This document shows positions 6,596 through 12,646 of a stretch of DNA of 12,646 bases, one piece after another; positions within the stretch are counted from its first letter, which is position 1, and every line of letters begins with the position of its first letter. The DNA lies in contig JAKDNC010000042.1 in assembly GCA_030452025.1 (NCBI GenBank), forward strand, positions 1-12,646, written 5' to 3'. The notes beneath the pieces were generated by a model, which made no database searches, was not told the origin of the DNA, and saw only the letters and a program-made list of their open reading frames with translations. The position numbers and the translations under genes are program-made. This DNA is from Nocardioides sp. GTDB lineage: Bacteria; Actinomycetota; Actinomycetes; Propionibacteriales; Nocardioidaceae.

Positions 6596-6601
6596 ACCCT
6601 A
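6596..6601 (-). promoter_or_regulatory. Candidate -10 element of the DUF4177-RidA-NUDIX-MBL operon
   Basis: TAGGGT on the minus strand ends 7 nt before the DUF4177 ATG at 6588, which places the transcription start at the start codon. It lies within the 28-bp gap after the GAP-family gene, so this operon can be expressed independently of the genes upstream of it. No convincing -35 element. Confidence 0.4.
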
Positions 6602-6616
6602 CTCGGAGGCGCGCGC

Positions 6617-7363
6617 TCACTTGATCCAGCCGAGCTCTTGGGCGCCACCGACGCCGACGTAGACCCCGATCACGAAGACCACCCAGGCGATCATCTCGCG
6701 GGAGTTCTTCCGCATCCACGCCTCGATCGATCCCAGGAGCGGGGAGAGTCGCTCATGCATGGCGAGCCGCAGGCCCAGCAGGGCCAGTGCGGGGAGCACC
6801 ATGACCAGGCAGTACGCCGCCAGCACGAGCGCGCTGCCTGCCCAGGGCAGGTCGGCCGCGACCAGGGTCCCGATCGCTGCGAGGTAGGGCAGCATTGAGG
6901 CGACCTCGATCGCGGCAGCCGTGAGGGCCAGCCCGACGACGGCGCCCACCGGGGCGGTTCCGTCGGTGGCGCGGGCACGCATCCGGGCCATCCGGCCGGG
7001 GCCCTGTTGTGTCTCACGGACGGCACGCGCCTCGGCACGCTTCGCCTTCCCGGCCCGGGTCCAGGGCTCCATGGTGATGCCGAGGATGGCCAGTACGGCG
7101 CCGACGGCGACCTCCGCGACCAGAAACGGGGTCGAGTGGATCGCCTCGTTGAAGAGATCGAGGAACAGTGTCGCTCCGGAGGTGAGCAGCAGTCCGACCA
7201 CGAAGTAGAATCCGGCCACCGTTGCGAGGAACAGCAGGAGCTTCCCCGGCTGGATCCGGCCAGGGACGAGCAGGAGCCAGACCGGGATCAGCAGAGTGCC
7301 GAAGCTGGTGCTGTCGATCAGGGCCAGCGCGACCAGCAGGCCGATCGTTCCGAGGCTCAACAC
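6617..7363 (-). CDS. GAP/Sap-family multipass membrane protein
   Basis: A 248-residue integral membrane protein resembling the GAP (glycopeptidolipid-addressing)/Sap (sulfolipid-1-addressing) family of actinobacteria. About six or seven hydrophobic helices are seen (roughly 4-17, 22-33, 42-60, 80-97, 139-166, 176-200 and 222-240). A basic cytoplasmic loop, TRAGKAKRAEARAVRETQQG (102-121), splits them into two halves. The early segment LLVALALIDSTSFGTLLIPVWLL (9-31) is family-like. Mycobacterial members assist export of surface glycolipids; the substrate here is unknown. I chose GTG at 7363, since a TACGGT hexamer sits 7 nt upstream; TTG at 7360 is also possible. The frame is open far upstream, but that region belongs to other genes. 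It lies 23 nt after the DUF421 gene. Confidence 0.75.
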   Translation of the reverse strand: MLSLGTIGLLVALALIDSTSFGTLLIPVWLLLVPGRIQPGKLLLFLATVAGFYFVVGLLLTSGATLFLDLFNEAIHSTPFLVAEVAVGAVLAILGITMEPWTRAGKAKRAEARAVRETQQGPGRMARMRARATDGTAPVGAVVGLALTAAAIEVASMLPYLAAIGTLVAADLPWAGSALVLAAYCLVMVLPALALLGLRLAMHERLSPLLGSIEAWMRKNSREMIAWVVFVIGVYVGVGGAQELGWIK

Positions 7364-7370
7364 CCCCCCA

Positions 7371-7376
7371 ACCGTA
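7371..7376 (-). promoter_or_regulatory. Candidate -10 element before the GAP-family gene
   Basis: TACGGT on the minus strand ends 7 nt before the GTG at 7363. The spacer is T followed by six G of a seven-G run (7369-7363). This matches the leaderless pattern at other starts in the window. The hexamer lies in the 23-bp gap after the DUF421 gene. Confidence 0.3.
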
Positions 7377-7386
7377 GGGGTAGAGA

Positions 7387-7944
7387 TCAGTCGTGGTCGG
7401 GGTGGGCCAGGAGGTCGGGCGGCACGAGCGATGCCCCGACCACCCCACTGAGCAGCATCGGATCGATCTCCCGGTCCCGCTTGAGCACGCTCACCGCACC
7501 CGAGGTCTCGAAGACCACAGCAGCCACTTCGTCGGGATGGCGGACTCCGGCGAGTCGGAGCTTGGCCTGAAGCTCCACCGGCTGCACGTGGCAGCGACGC
7601 AGCTGGTCGGTGCACACCCGGGACCCGGCCATCAGCAACACCGGGCTGGTGGTCACCGCCCGGGCACCCCACTTCCGCGCCCGGACCTGACCGGCGCACG
7701 CCTGGAGAACCACCAGCGTCAGCAGGGCGACCAGGCCGGCGGCCAGGCGCGGCGAGTCGCCGAGCGCCGCCCTGCCCAGGACGGAACCGAACGCCACCAC
7801 GGCGGCGAAGTCGAATCCCGACATTCCCGAGAGCACCCGCTGGCCGAGCACCCGGACGATCAGCACGAGTGTCAGGTACATGCCGGTCGTGGCGATCACC
7901 ACCGCCACACCTTCGGCCGGACTGATCCAGAGCAGCTCCCGCAT
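7387..7944 (-). CDS. DUF421/YetF-family membrane protein
   Basis: A 185-residue protein with N-terminal transmembrane helices (about 12-31, 43-60 and 66-82) and a C-terminal soluble alpha/beta domain (about 95-155). The family hallmark is present: RVLGQRVLSGMSGFDFAAVV and then GSVLGRAAL (31-61), followed by KWGARAVTTSPVLLMAGSRV (91-110). YetF-like proteins are widespread in bacteria, and the C-terminal domain is the one seen in B. subtilis YetF. Their biochemical role is not established, although links to spore or envelope stress have been proposed. ATG at 7944 has GGAGGTGTG directly upstream, which decides the start over the longer frame beginning at 8028. It lies 93 bp downstream of the GH31 gene on the same strand. 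Confidence 0.85.
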   Translation of the reverse strand: MRELLWISPAEGVAVVIATTGMYLTLVLIVRVLGQRVLSGMSGFDFAAVVAFGSVLGRAALGDSPRLAAGLVALLTLVVLQACAGQVRARKWGARAVTTSPVLLMAGSRVCTDQLRRCHVQPVELQAKLRLAGVRHPDEVAAVVFETSGAVSVLKRDREIDPMLLSGVVGASLVPPDLLAHPDHD

Positions 7945-8037
7945 CACACCTCCATAGATCCCGCACTGTGCCCCAAGGTCGACCGGAGTCTGAGGCCCCC
8001 GGGTGCAACCACCATAGGGTCCGCGCATCGAGCCAGG

Positions 8038-10368
8038 TCACTGCGATGATGCGGGACCGAGCGCAGCAAGCAGCCGTGCAGCCCACGGGTCGTCCTTGCG
8101 GATGAAGGCGGCCGGGGTGCCCAGCGGCGCATCGACGGTCGTGGTCCGGTCCCCGTCGTACTCCTCGCCGGTGAGGACGTGGACCCAGTTCCCGGGTGGG
8201 AAGGTGATCTCCACCGTCGTGGCATCGGCCTCGAAAACGGGCGCGACCAGGATCGAGTTGCCGAGGAAGAACTGGGTGTCCACCTCGGCCGCACGGGTGC
8301 CGGGCACGACCAGCCAGCCGTGCCGGATCGCGGGGACCCCGGTTCGCGTGGCCTCGGCGAGCACGGAGCGACGGTAGGGCGCGAGCGCGGCGAAGATCCG
8401 CGTCATCCGCGCGAACGCCTGCTCGCTCTTCGGCGAGTCGTAGACCTGTGCGTTCACGGCCGGCCGGTTGCCCTCGTGGGTGCGCATCACCGCACCGAAT
8501 GCGGCGTACTCCGCCCACCGTTGCAACAGGTCGGGGGCACGGGTGTAGTCGCGCAGCTTCGCGTCGATGGAGGTGTAGCCACCGATGTCGGAGTGGACCA
8601 GGGGCCAGCCGGAGACCCCGGCAGAGAGGGTGCCGAGCAACGCCGAAGCCAGTCCGTCTTCGGATCCGAAGTCGACCAGCTGGTCGCCATTCCAGAAGAG
8701 CGGCGCGTCCCGGCCCATCCCCAAGGACCCGGAGCGGAACCAGGTGACGCAGTCTGGCTTGCCGGCCAGTCGACAGGCCTTCCGGACGGTTTTCGCCCAC
8801 AGCTGTGGCCACCGGTTGTGGGCGAACGCGGGGTCGCCCTCGGCCAGCACTGCGTCGAAGGGAAGCCCTTCCCCGAAGTCGGCCATGAAACCGCTGACCC
8901 CGTCGGCGAGCACCTCGTCGGCGATGACCTGCGCGAACCAACGTCGCGCGGCTGGGTCGGTCAGGTCAACCAGGGACGCGTCGAACCCACCCTGGTCGAG
9001 CTCGTACGGCGCCCCGTCGGCGTCCTCGACCAGGAAGCCGGCCGCTTTCGCCTCCTCGCGGAGGTTTCGGATCCTGGGGCCGTCCTTGGAGCCGGCATCG
9101 GTGAGGAACGGGTTGACGTAGGTCGTGGTGCGGATGCCCTGGGCGGCCAGGTCTGCAACGAGCCCCTTCCAACCGGGGTAGCGCTCCTCGTCCAGTTGCC
9201 AGGTCCACCAAAGCCGATCACCGAAGGACGTGGTCCGTTGCCCGGTCCAGTCCTGGAGCCACACCCCGGAGATCTCGGCGCCGGCCTCCTTCAGCTCGGC
9301 GACCTCGCGACGGACCATGTCGGTGCCGCCCTGGAGCCCGACGATCGAGCCGCGCTGGGTCCAGGGGGCCAACGTGGGCCGGGTGTCCTCACCGATCTGC
9401 CTGTTCTGTGCGGCCAGGAGTCCGACCGGGTCTGCGCCGGAGGTCAGCTCTGCCCGCAGGTGTGGGGACCACAGCTCGAGCCCGACCCGGGCCGGGTCCC
9501 GGGTGTCGGCGACCGCGAAGGCGTGGGAGTCGACCAGGTCCGGGTCGAGCCGCACGCCGCGCAGGTCCTCGGTCACGAACGACGACCATGCGGCGTAGGT
9601 CATGTCCTCGGTGCCGCCGGCGCCGTGGTTGGTGAGGTCCGCGAGGAAGGTGAGCGGCTGCGTGCCGCGGCCGACCCCCTGCTCTCGCACGACGATCGGG
9701 AGCAGGCGTCCGTCGAGATCGAAGTCGGTGAACTGTTCCCCGAAGCCGTGGACGCCAGCGTGCCGGGTCCGCCCGGAGACCAACCCGACTGCGTCGACGC
9801 TGTCGTCGCCGACGAGGTCGGCAACGACTCCACCACCCGCCCGCCGGGTCAGGGCGAGGGTGTAGTCCGCGTCGTCGCCCTCACCACTGAGCGAACCGGC
9901 GATCACCACCCGGCGCCGGTTGGCGCTCACCTCGTCGACGCTCTGCACGGGGAGTCGCTCCCGCAACTGCACGGTGGGCCAGAAGTAGCCGCGGTGCTCC
10001 TGCCAGTCGACGCTGCCCCGGGATCCGGTGACGAAGGCGACCCCCGGATCCGCGGCCCAGACGGTGCGCCCGCCCTCCTCGACGACGAGACCCGACTCGT
10101 CGGTGACCCGGATCGTGACCGGGCCGAGTGTCCACGAGCCCTCCGCGTCGCCGGCGACCGTCAACCGACCGGGACGCACGGTGTCGAGGTCGTCCTCGGG
10201 CAGCGTGGCATGGAAGACCAGCACACCCGCAGCGCTGACCAGGGCCAGCACGAGCAGGCCGACCAGGACGCGGCGCAGCCGGAGCAGCCGGAGCAGGACG
10301 CGGGGACGTCGGGAGCGTTCGGGCACGGGACCACTCAAGCACGTGCACGTCGTCCCACGGGTGGACAT
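8038..10368 (-). CDS. Exported GH31 glycosidase, predicted sulfoquinovosidase
   Basis: A 776-residue glycoside hydrolase family 31 enzyme. A basic N-terminus (RRPRVLLRLLRLRR) precedes one hydrophobic helix (about 34-53) without a lipobox. It is probably a signal anchor, which leaves the catalytic part outside the cell. The beta-sandwich (about 60-330) contains GFGEQFTDFDLDGR (208-221). The TIM barrel follows, with nucleophile D497 (FMADFGE) and acid/base D562 (WNGDQ). Residues equivalent to the sulfonate-recognition set of E. coli YihQ are all present: Q346 (LQGGT), Q372 (LQDWTG), R385 and W388 (GDRLWW), and Y598 (HSDIGGYT). Spacings match YihQ closely, including 26, 13, 3 and 36 residues. 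The expected reaction is hydrolysis of alpha-sulfoquinovosides such as SQ-glycerol. ATG at 10368 has GGAG nearby; GTG at codon 15 is an alternative. No sulfoquinovose catabolic genes are adjacent. An ordinary alpha-glucosidase is the less likely alternative. Confidence 0.88.
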   Translation of the reverse strand: MSTRGTTCTCLSGPVPERSRRPRVLLRLLRLRRVLVGLLVLALVSAAGVLVFHATLPEDDLDTVRPGRLTVAGDAEGSWTLGPVTIRVTDESGLVVEEGGRTVWAADPGVAFVTGSRGSVDWQEHRGYFWPTVQLRERLPVQSVDEVSANRRRVVIAGSLSGEGDDADYTLALTRRAGGGVVADLVGDDSVDAVGLVSGRTRHAGVHGFGEQFTDFDLDGRLLPIVVREQGVGRGTQPLTFLADLTNHGAGGTEDMTYAAWSSFVTEDLRGVRLDPDLVDSHAFAVADTRDPARVGLELWSPHLRAELTSGADPVGLLAAQNRQIGEDTRPTLAPWTQRGSIVGLQGGTDMVRREVAELKEAGAEISGVWLQDWTGQRTTSFGDRLWWTWQLDEERYPGWKGLVADLAAQGIRTTTYVNPFLTDAGSKDGPRIRNLREEAKAAGFLVEDADGAPYELDQGGFDASLVDLTDPAARRWFAQVIADEVLADGVSGFMADFGEGLPFDAVLAEGDPAFAHNRWPQLWAKTVRKACRLAGKPDCVTWFRSGSLGMGRDAPLFWNGDQLVDFGSEDGLASALLGTLSAGVSGWPLVHSDIGGYTSIDAKLRDYTRAPDLLQRWAEYAAFGAVMRTHEGNRPAVNAQVYDSPKSEQAFARMTRIFAALAPYRRSVLAEATRTGVPAIRHGWLVVPGTRAAEVDTQFFLGNSILVAPVFEADATTVEITFPPGNWVHVLTGEEYDGDRTTTVDAPLGTPAAFIRKDDPWAARLLAALGPASSQ

Positions 10369-10373
10369 GAGGC

Positions 10374-10389
10374 TCCGACCTGAGTCTGA
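10374..10389. promoter_or_regulatory. Degenerate copy of the ABC-promoter palindrome, upstream of the kinase
   Basis: TCCGACCTGAGTCTGA matches the perfect palindrome at 12249-12264 at 12 of 16 positions, including the central CGACCTG and GTC. It lies in the 55-bp gap shared by the divergent GH31 and kinase genes, 22 bp upstream of the kinase -10 candidate. It may be a weaker binding site of the same response regulator, giving autoregulation. Similarity by eye only. Confidence 0.35.
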
Positions 10390-10411
10390 TGAAGCAGGAA
10401 CCCGGCCCCAC

Positions 10412-10417
10412 TAGGGT
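10412..10417 (+). promoter_or_regulatory. Candidate -10 element of the two-component operon
   Basis: TAGGGT ends 6 nt before the kinase ATG, and there is no Shine-Dalgarno sequence between them. This suggests a leaderless kinase-regulator mRNA. No good -35 match at 16-18 bp, consistent with an activated promoter. Confidence 0.45.
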
Positions 10418-10423
10418 CGGCGC

Positions 10424-11569
10424 ATGCGACAGCCATGGCGACTCGGCGAGCGCGGGAAGCGCTGGCTGGACAGCGCCCTGGCCGGACTCCTCGTGGCCAC
10501 CGTCCTCCTCGGCACTCCGCTGGGCGGCTTCTCCCCGCTCGTGGGGATGCTCTGTGCCCTCATGTTCGTGCCGCTCTTCTGGCGACGCCGGCATCCGGTG
10601 CCGGTCGCCGCCCTGATCGCACTCGCGAGCCTGGCCCAGCTGGCGCTGACCGACCGGCCGATCTGGGGTCAGGCCGCGGTCCCGATCGCGATCTACTCGG
10701 TCGCCCGCTTCTCGACAGCTCGCTGGGGGTACGCCGTCATGGCGCTCGGGGTGGTCGGCGCCGCGCTGGGCCCGCTCGACTGGTTCCGGGGCTATTCCGT
10801 CGGGGTGGAGGCGACCCTCTACTACTTCTTCACCATCGGCGCCGTCGTCGCGGCGGCATGGGCGCTCGGGGCGATGGGGCGCACCCGAGCGGCGTACGTC
10901 GCGTCGTTGGTCGAGCGCAGCGAACGCCTCGAGCGTGAGGCGGCGCAGCAGGCGCAGCTGGCCGCGCAGGACGAACGGGCCCGCATCGCCCGGGAGATGC
11001 ACGACGTCGTGGCGCACGGCCTGTCGGTGATCGTGGTCCAGGCCGACGGCGCGCGGTACGCCGCCGCGAAGGACCCCCAGCTGGCCACCGGTGCACTGGC
11101 GACCATCTCGGAGACCGGCCGCGAGTCGTTGACCGAGATGCGCCGGATGCTCGGCCTGCTGCGCGCCGAGGGCGATTCCGGCACGACACCCCAGCCGGGC
11201 CTGCCCGACCTCGCCCACCTGGTGGCCGAGGCACAGGCCGGCGGGATGGACCTCGAGGCCGACCTGCCCGATCCGCTGCCGAGGCTCTCCGACGGTGTTG
11301 CACTGACGGTCTACCGGATCGCGCAGGAGTCACTGACCAACGTCCGCAAGCACGCGGGATCCGCGAACGTGCGGCTCTCGCTTCGCCACGACGTTCACGG
11401 GGTCACGCTCGACGTCCTCGACGACGGCCGGGGCGCGGCGGCGCTCAGTGACGGCAAGGGTCTCGGCCTGGTCGGGATGCAGGAGCGGGTCGCCGTGCAC
11501 GGCGGTCGGCTCACCGCCGGGCCGGCTGCGGGCGGCGGCTTCTCGGTGTCTGCGAGGATCCCCACATGA
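10424..11569 (+). CDS. NarL-type sensor histidine kinase
   Basis: A 381-residue membrane histidine kinase of the HisKA_3/HPK7 class. The N-terminal half is a multi-helix membrane sensor (about residues 20-52, 59-75, 82-95, 101-118 and 130-150) with almost no extracytoplasmic loop, suggesting membrane or lipid-associated stimulus sensing. A coiled linker (155-182) leads to the phosphoacceptor motif RARIAREMHDVVAHGLSVIV (185-204) with H193. The ATPase domain has the N-box QESLTNVRKHAG (301-312, N306), G1 box DDGRG (333-337) and G2 box GKGLGLVGM (344-352). ATG at 10424 follows a -10-like TAGGGT by 6 nt. Its TGA overlaps the response-regulator ATG by 4 nt, so the two are a cognate pair. The signal is unknown; the downstream ABC transporter gene suggests envelope stress or export control. 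Confidence 0.95.
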   Translation: MRQPWRLGERGKRWLDSALAGLLVATVLLGTPLGGFSPLVGMLCALMFVPLFWRRRHPVPVAALIALASLAQLALTDRPIWGQAAVPIAIYSVARFSTARWGYAVMALGVVGAALGPLDWFRGYSVGVEATLYYFFTIGAVVAAAWALGAMGRTRAAYVASLVERSERLEREAAQQAQLAAQDERARIAREMHDVVAHGLSVIVVQADGARYAAAKDPQLATGALATISETGRESLTEMRRMLGLLRAEGDSGTTPQPGLPDLAHLVAEAQAGGMDLEADLPDPLPRLSDGVALTVYRIAQESLTNVRKHAGSANVRLSLRHDVHGVTLDVLDDGRGAAALSDGKGLGLVGMQERVAVHGGRLTAGPAAGGGFSVSARIPT

Positions 11570-12228
11570 CGATCCGGGTCTTCCTCGTCGACGACCAGCA
11601 GATGGTGCGCGCCGGCTTCCAGATGTTGGTCGACTCCCAGGAGGACATGCGGGTGGTCGGCCAGGCCGGCGACGGGGCCGAGGCGTCCGAGAGGCTCTCG
11701 GTGACCGCGTCGGACGTGGTGCTCATGGATGTCCGGATGCCCCGCATGGACGGGGTCGAGGCCACCCGCATCCTGGCCGGGCGGGGCGAGACCCCGCGGG
11801 TGATCGTGCTGACCACGTTCGACCTGGATGAGTACGCCTTCGCCGCGATCCGGGCCGGGGCCGCCGCGTTCCTGCTCAAGGACGCCCGGCCCGACGACCT
11901 GCTCCACGCGATTCGCACGGTCCACGCCGGCAACTCCGTGGTCGCACCGTCGACGACCCGCCGGCTGCTCGACCACTTCGCGTCGTCGCTGCCCGACCCA
12001 GCCTCCACGGAGGAGCCCCGCGACCGTCGGCTCGAGGACCTGACCGACCGCGAACGTGAGGTGCTCACGCTGGTCGGCGACGGCCGGTCGAACACCGAGA
12101 TCTCGGCACAGCTGGTCGTGGCGGAGGCGACGGTGAAGACCCACGTCGGCCGGATCCTGGCCAAGACCGGCTCACGAGACCGGGTGCAGCTCGTCGTGCT
12201 GGCCTACGAATCGGGCCTGGTGGGTTGA
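11566..12228 (+). CDS. NarL/LuxR-type response regulator
   Basis: A 220-residue DNA-binding response regulator. The receiver domain (3-120) has acidic pocket D9/D10, phosphoacceptor D55 (VVLMDVRMP), T83/T84 and K105 (LLKDA), all conserved. The LuxR-type HTH (about 155-217) has LTDREREVL (159-167) and the recognition region NTEISAQLVVAEATVKTHVGRILAKTG (176-202). The end, SRDRVQLVVLAYESGLVG, is typical of actinobacterial members. Partner of the kinase encoded immediately upstream (ATGA overlap). The downstream gap to the ABC ATPase gene contains repeated GGGTCG half-sites and a perfect palindrome, so this regulator probably controls the transporter. Confidence 0.96.
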   Translation: MTIRVFLVDDQQMVRAGFQMLVDSQEDMRVVGQAGDGAEASERLSVTASDVVLMDVRMPRMDGVEATRILAGRGETPRVIVLTTFDLDEYAFAAIRAGAAAFLLKDARPDDLLHAIRTVHAGNSVVAPSTTRRLLDHFASSLPDPASTEEPRDRRLEDLTDREREVLTLVGDGRSNTEISAQLVVAEATVKTHVGRILAKTGSRDRVQLVVLAYESGLVG

Positions 12229-12245
12229 GGGTCGCCTGAGGGTCG
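12226..12245 (+). repeat. Two direct repeats TGAGGGTCG with 11-bp period
   Basis: TGAGGGTCG occurs at 12226-12234 (starting at the response-regulator stop codon) and again at 12237-12245. Spacing is one helical turn. A third GGGTCG lies at 12257-12262 inside the palindrome. The repeats may be additional half-sites for cooperative regulator binding. Confidence 0.4.
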
Positions 12246-12248
12246 GCG

Positions 12249-12264
12249 TACGACCTGGGTCGTA
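12249..12264. promoter_or_regulatory. Perfect palindrome, probable response-regulator operator for the ABC gene
   Basis: TACGACC-TG-GGTCGTA has perfect 7-bp arms around a 2-bp centre. It lies 69-84 bp upstream of the ABC ATPase start. NarL/LuxR-type regulators typically bind inverted repeats of this size upstream of linked transporter genes. Its arms sit too close together for an RNA hairpin, which favours a protein-binding site. Operator function is inferred. Confidence 0.55.
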
Positions 12265-12319
12265 GGCCGCGCAACACGGATTCACACCTTGGCCTGACGT
12301 CTCGGGGCCCGGGAATTCC

Positions 12320-12325
12320 TAGCGT
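12320..12325 (+). promoter_or_regulatory. Candidate -10 element of the ABC transporter gene
   Basis: TAGCGT ends 7 nt before the ATG at 12333, the same leaderless spacing seen upstream of the kinase. A possible but poorly spaced -35 (TGACGT, 12295-12300) lies 19 bp upstream. Confidence 0.4.
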
Positions 12326-12332
12326 TGTGGTC

Positions 12333-12646
12333 ATGATCGAGACGACCTTCAACCAGACCTTCCGGACCGACGGGACCGCCGCCACCGCGCGTGGCCTGAC
12401 CAAGGCCTACGGCCGTGGCAACGCCGAGGTGCACGCGCTGCGTGGCGTCGACGTGGACCTCCCCGCCGGTCGGTTCAGTGCCATCATGGGGCCCTCCGGA
12501 TCCGGCAAGTCGACGCTGATGCACTGCCTGGCCGGCCTCGACCAGCCCAGCGCCGGCTCGGTCTCGGTTGCCGGGGTCGCCCTGGAGAGCATGGACGACA
12601 CCGCCCTGACCAGATTTCGCCGCGACCACGTCGGCTTCGTCTTCCA
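12333..12646 (+). CDS. MacB/LolD-type ABC transporter ATP-binding protein (cut by window end)
   Basis: 104 residues of an ABC ATPase are visible and the rest lies beyond the window. After a short N-terminal extension come the A-loop Y26 (LTKAYG), the segment VHALRGVDVDLPAG (33-46) and Walker A GPSGSGKST (53-61), followed by LMHCLAGLDQPSAGSV (62-77). The Q-loop is reached exactly at the edge (HVGFVF, 99-104). The LRGVD...MGPSGSGKSTLMHCLAGLD pattern is that of the MacB/LolD/FtsE group, which work with FtsX-like permeases in lipoprotein, peptide or drug export. A permease gene is expected just downstream. Position after a NarL-type two-component pair is a common actinobacterial arrangement for envelope-stress exporters. 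ATG at 12333 is inferred from TAGCGT 7 nt upstream. Confidence 0.93.
   Translation, partial: MIETTFNQTFRTDGTAATARGLTKAYGRGNAEVHALRGVDVDLPAGRFSAIMGPSGSGKSTLMHCLAGLDQPSAGSVSVAGVALESMDDTALTRFRRDHVGFVF

Noticed and set aside
7945..8037. Terminator or promoter between GH31 and DUF421
   Set aside because: I saw only short imperfect stems and no T-tract or convincing -10/-35 pair, so nothing was annotated in these 93 bp apart from the DUF421 Shine-Dalgarno sequence.
6617..8941. 774-codon minus-strand open frame taken as one protein
   Set aside because: Only its C-terminal 248 codons look like a real protein (GAP family). The rest is arginine-rich, low-complexity shadow of the GH31 and DUF421 genes in another frame.
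8179..10383. 734-codon plus-strand open frame
   Set aside because: It is antisense to the GH31 gene, has no recognisable domain, and follows from high GC content making stop codons rare.
9881..11218. 445-codon minus-strand open frame across the GH31/kinase junction
   Set aside because: It runs antisense through the kinase and out of frame through GH31, with no domain similarity.
1..12646. CRISPR arrays, tRNA/rRNA genes, riboswitches and insertion-sequence ends
   Set aside because: Reading both strands showed no regularly spaced repeats, cloverleaf-like sequences with a CCA-adjacent acceptor, transposase motifs or flanking inverted repeats.

Overview
The window is a high-GC actinobacterial chromosome segment, most like Nocardioidaceae or another Propionibacteriales lineage. 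That reading is an inference from protein families, codon bias and gene order. No tRNA, rRNA, CRISPR array, insertion sequence or phage integration signature is visible. Coding density is very high, and the longest gap without a gene is about 138 bp (461-598).

Left half (1-6588): a conserved actinobacterial housekeeping block. A Crp/GlxR-type cAMP receptor gene (minus strand, cut by the window edge) diverges from a tight plus-strand operon: endonuclease III (nth), a TlpA-like thioredoxin lipoprotein, a CoA-pyrophosphatase-type NUDIX hydrolase and a MarP-like membrane serine protease. All three junctions in this operon are 4-nt start/stop overlaps. Facing it on the minus strand is a second compact operon: a DUF4177 small protein, a RidA-family protein, a NUDT19-like NUDIX hydrolase and a LACTB2-like metallo-beta-lactamase-fold hydrolase. 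A holin-superfamily membrane protein follows 78 bp further on. The same families cluster at Rv3671c-Rv3678A in Mycobacterium tuberculosis (from memory), but the MBL/RidA/DUF4177 group here lies on the marP side rather than the crp side.

Middle (6617-10368): three minus-strand genes that look accessory to that block. They are a 776-aa exported or membrane-anchored GH31 enzyme, a DUF421/YetF membrane protein and a GAP/Sap-family multipass membrane protein. The GH31 protein has the complete set of residues that define sulfoquinovosidases (Q346, Q372, R385, W388, Y598, with D497 and D562 catalytic). This suggests extracellular release of sulfoquinovose from SQDG-derived glycosides.

Right end (10424-12646): a NarL-type histidine kinase and response regulator, translationally coupled, followed by a MacB/LolD-type ABC ATPase cut at the window edge. 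A palindrome (TACGACC-TG-GGTCGTA) lies upstream of the ABC gene and a 12/16-matching copy lies upstream of the kinase. This fits a response regulator that controls both transcripts.

A recurring signal is a TANNNT -10-like hexamer ending 6-7 nt before the start codon of five genes that mostly lack a clear Shine-Dalgarno sequence. This suggests widespread leaderless transcription. I did not find an obviously new multi-gene system. The best leads are the exported sulfoquinovosidase and the paired regulatory palindromes.
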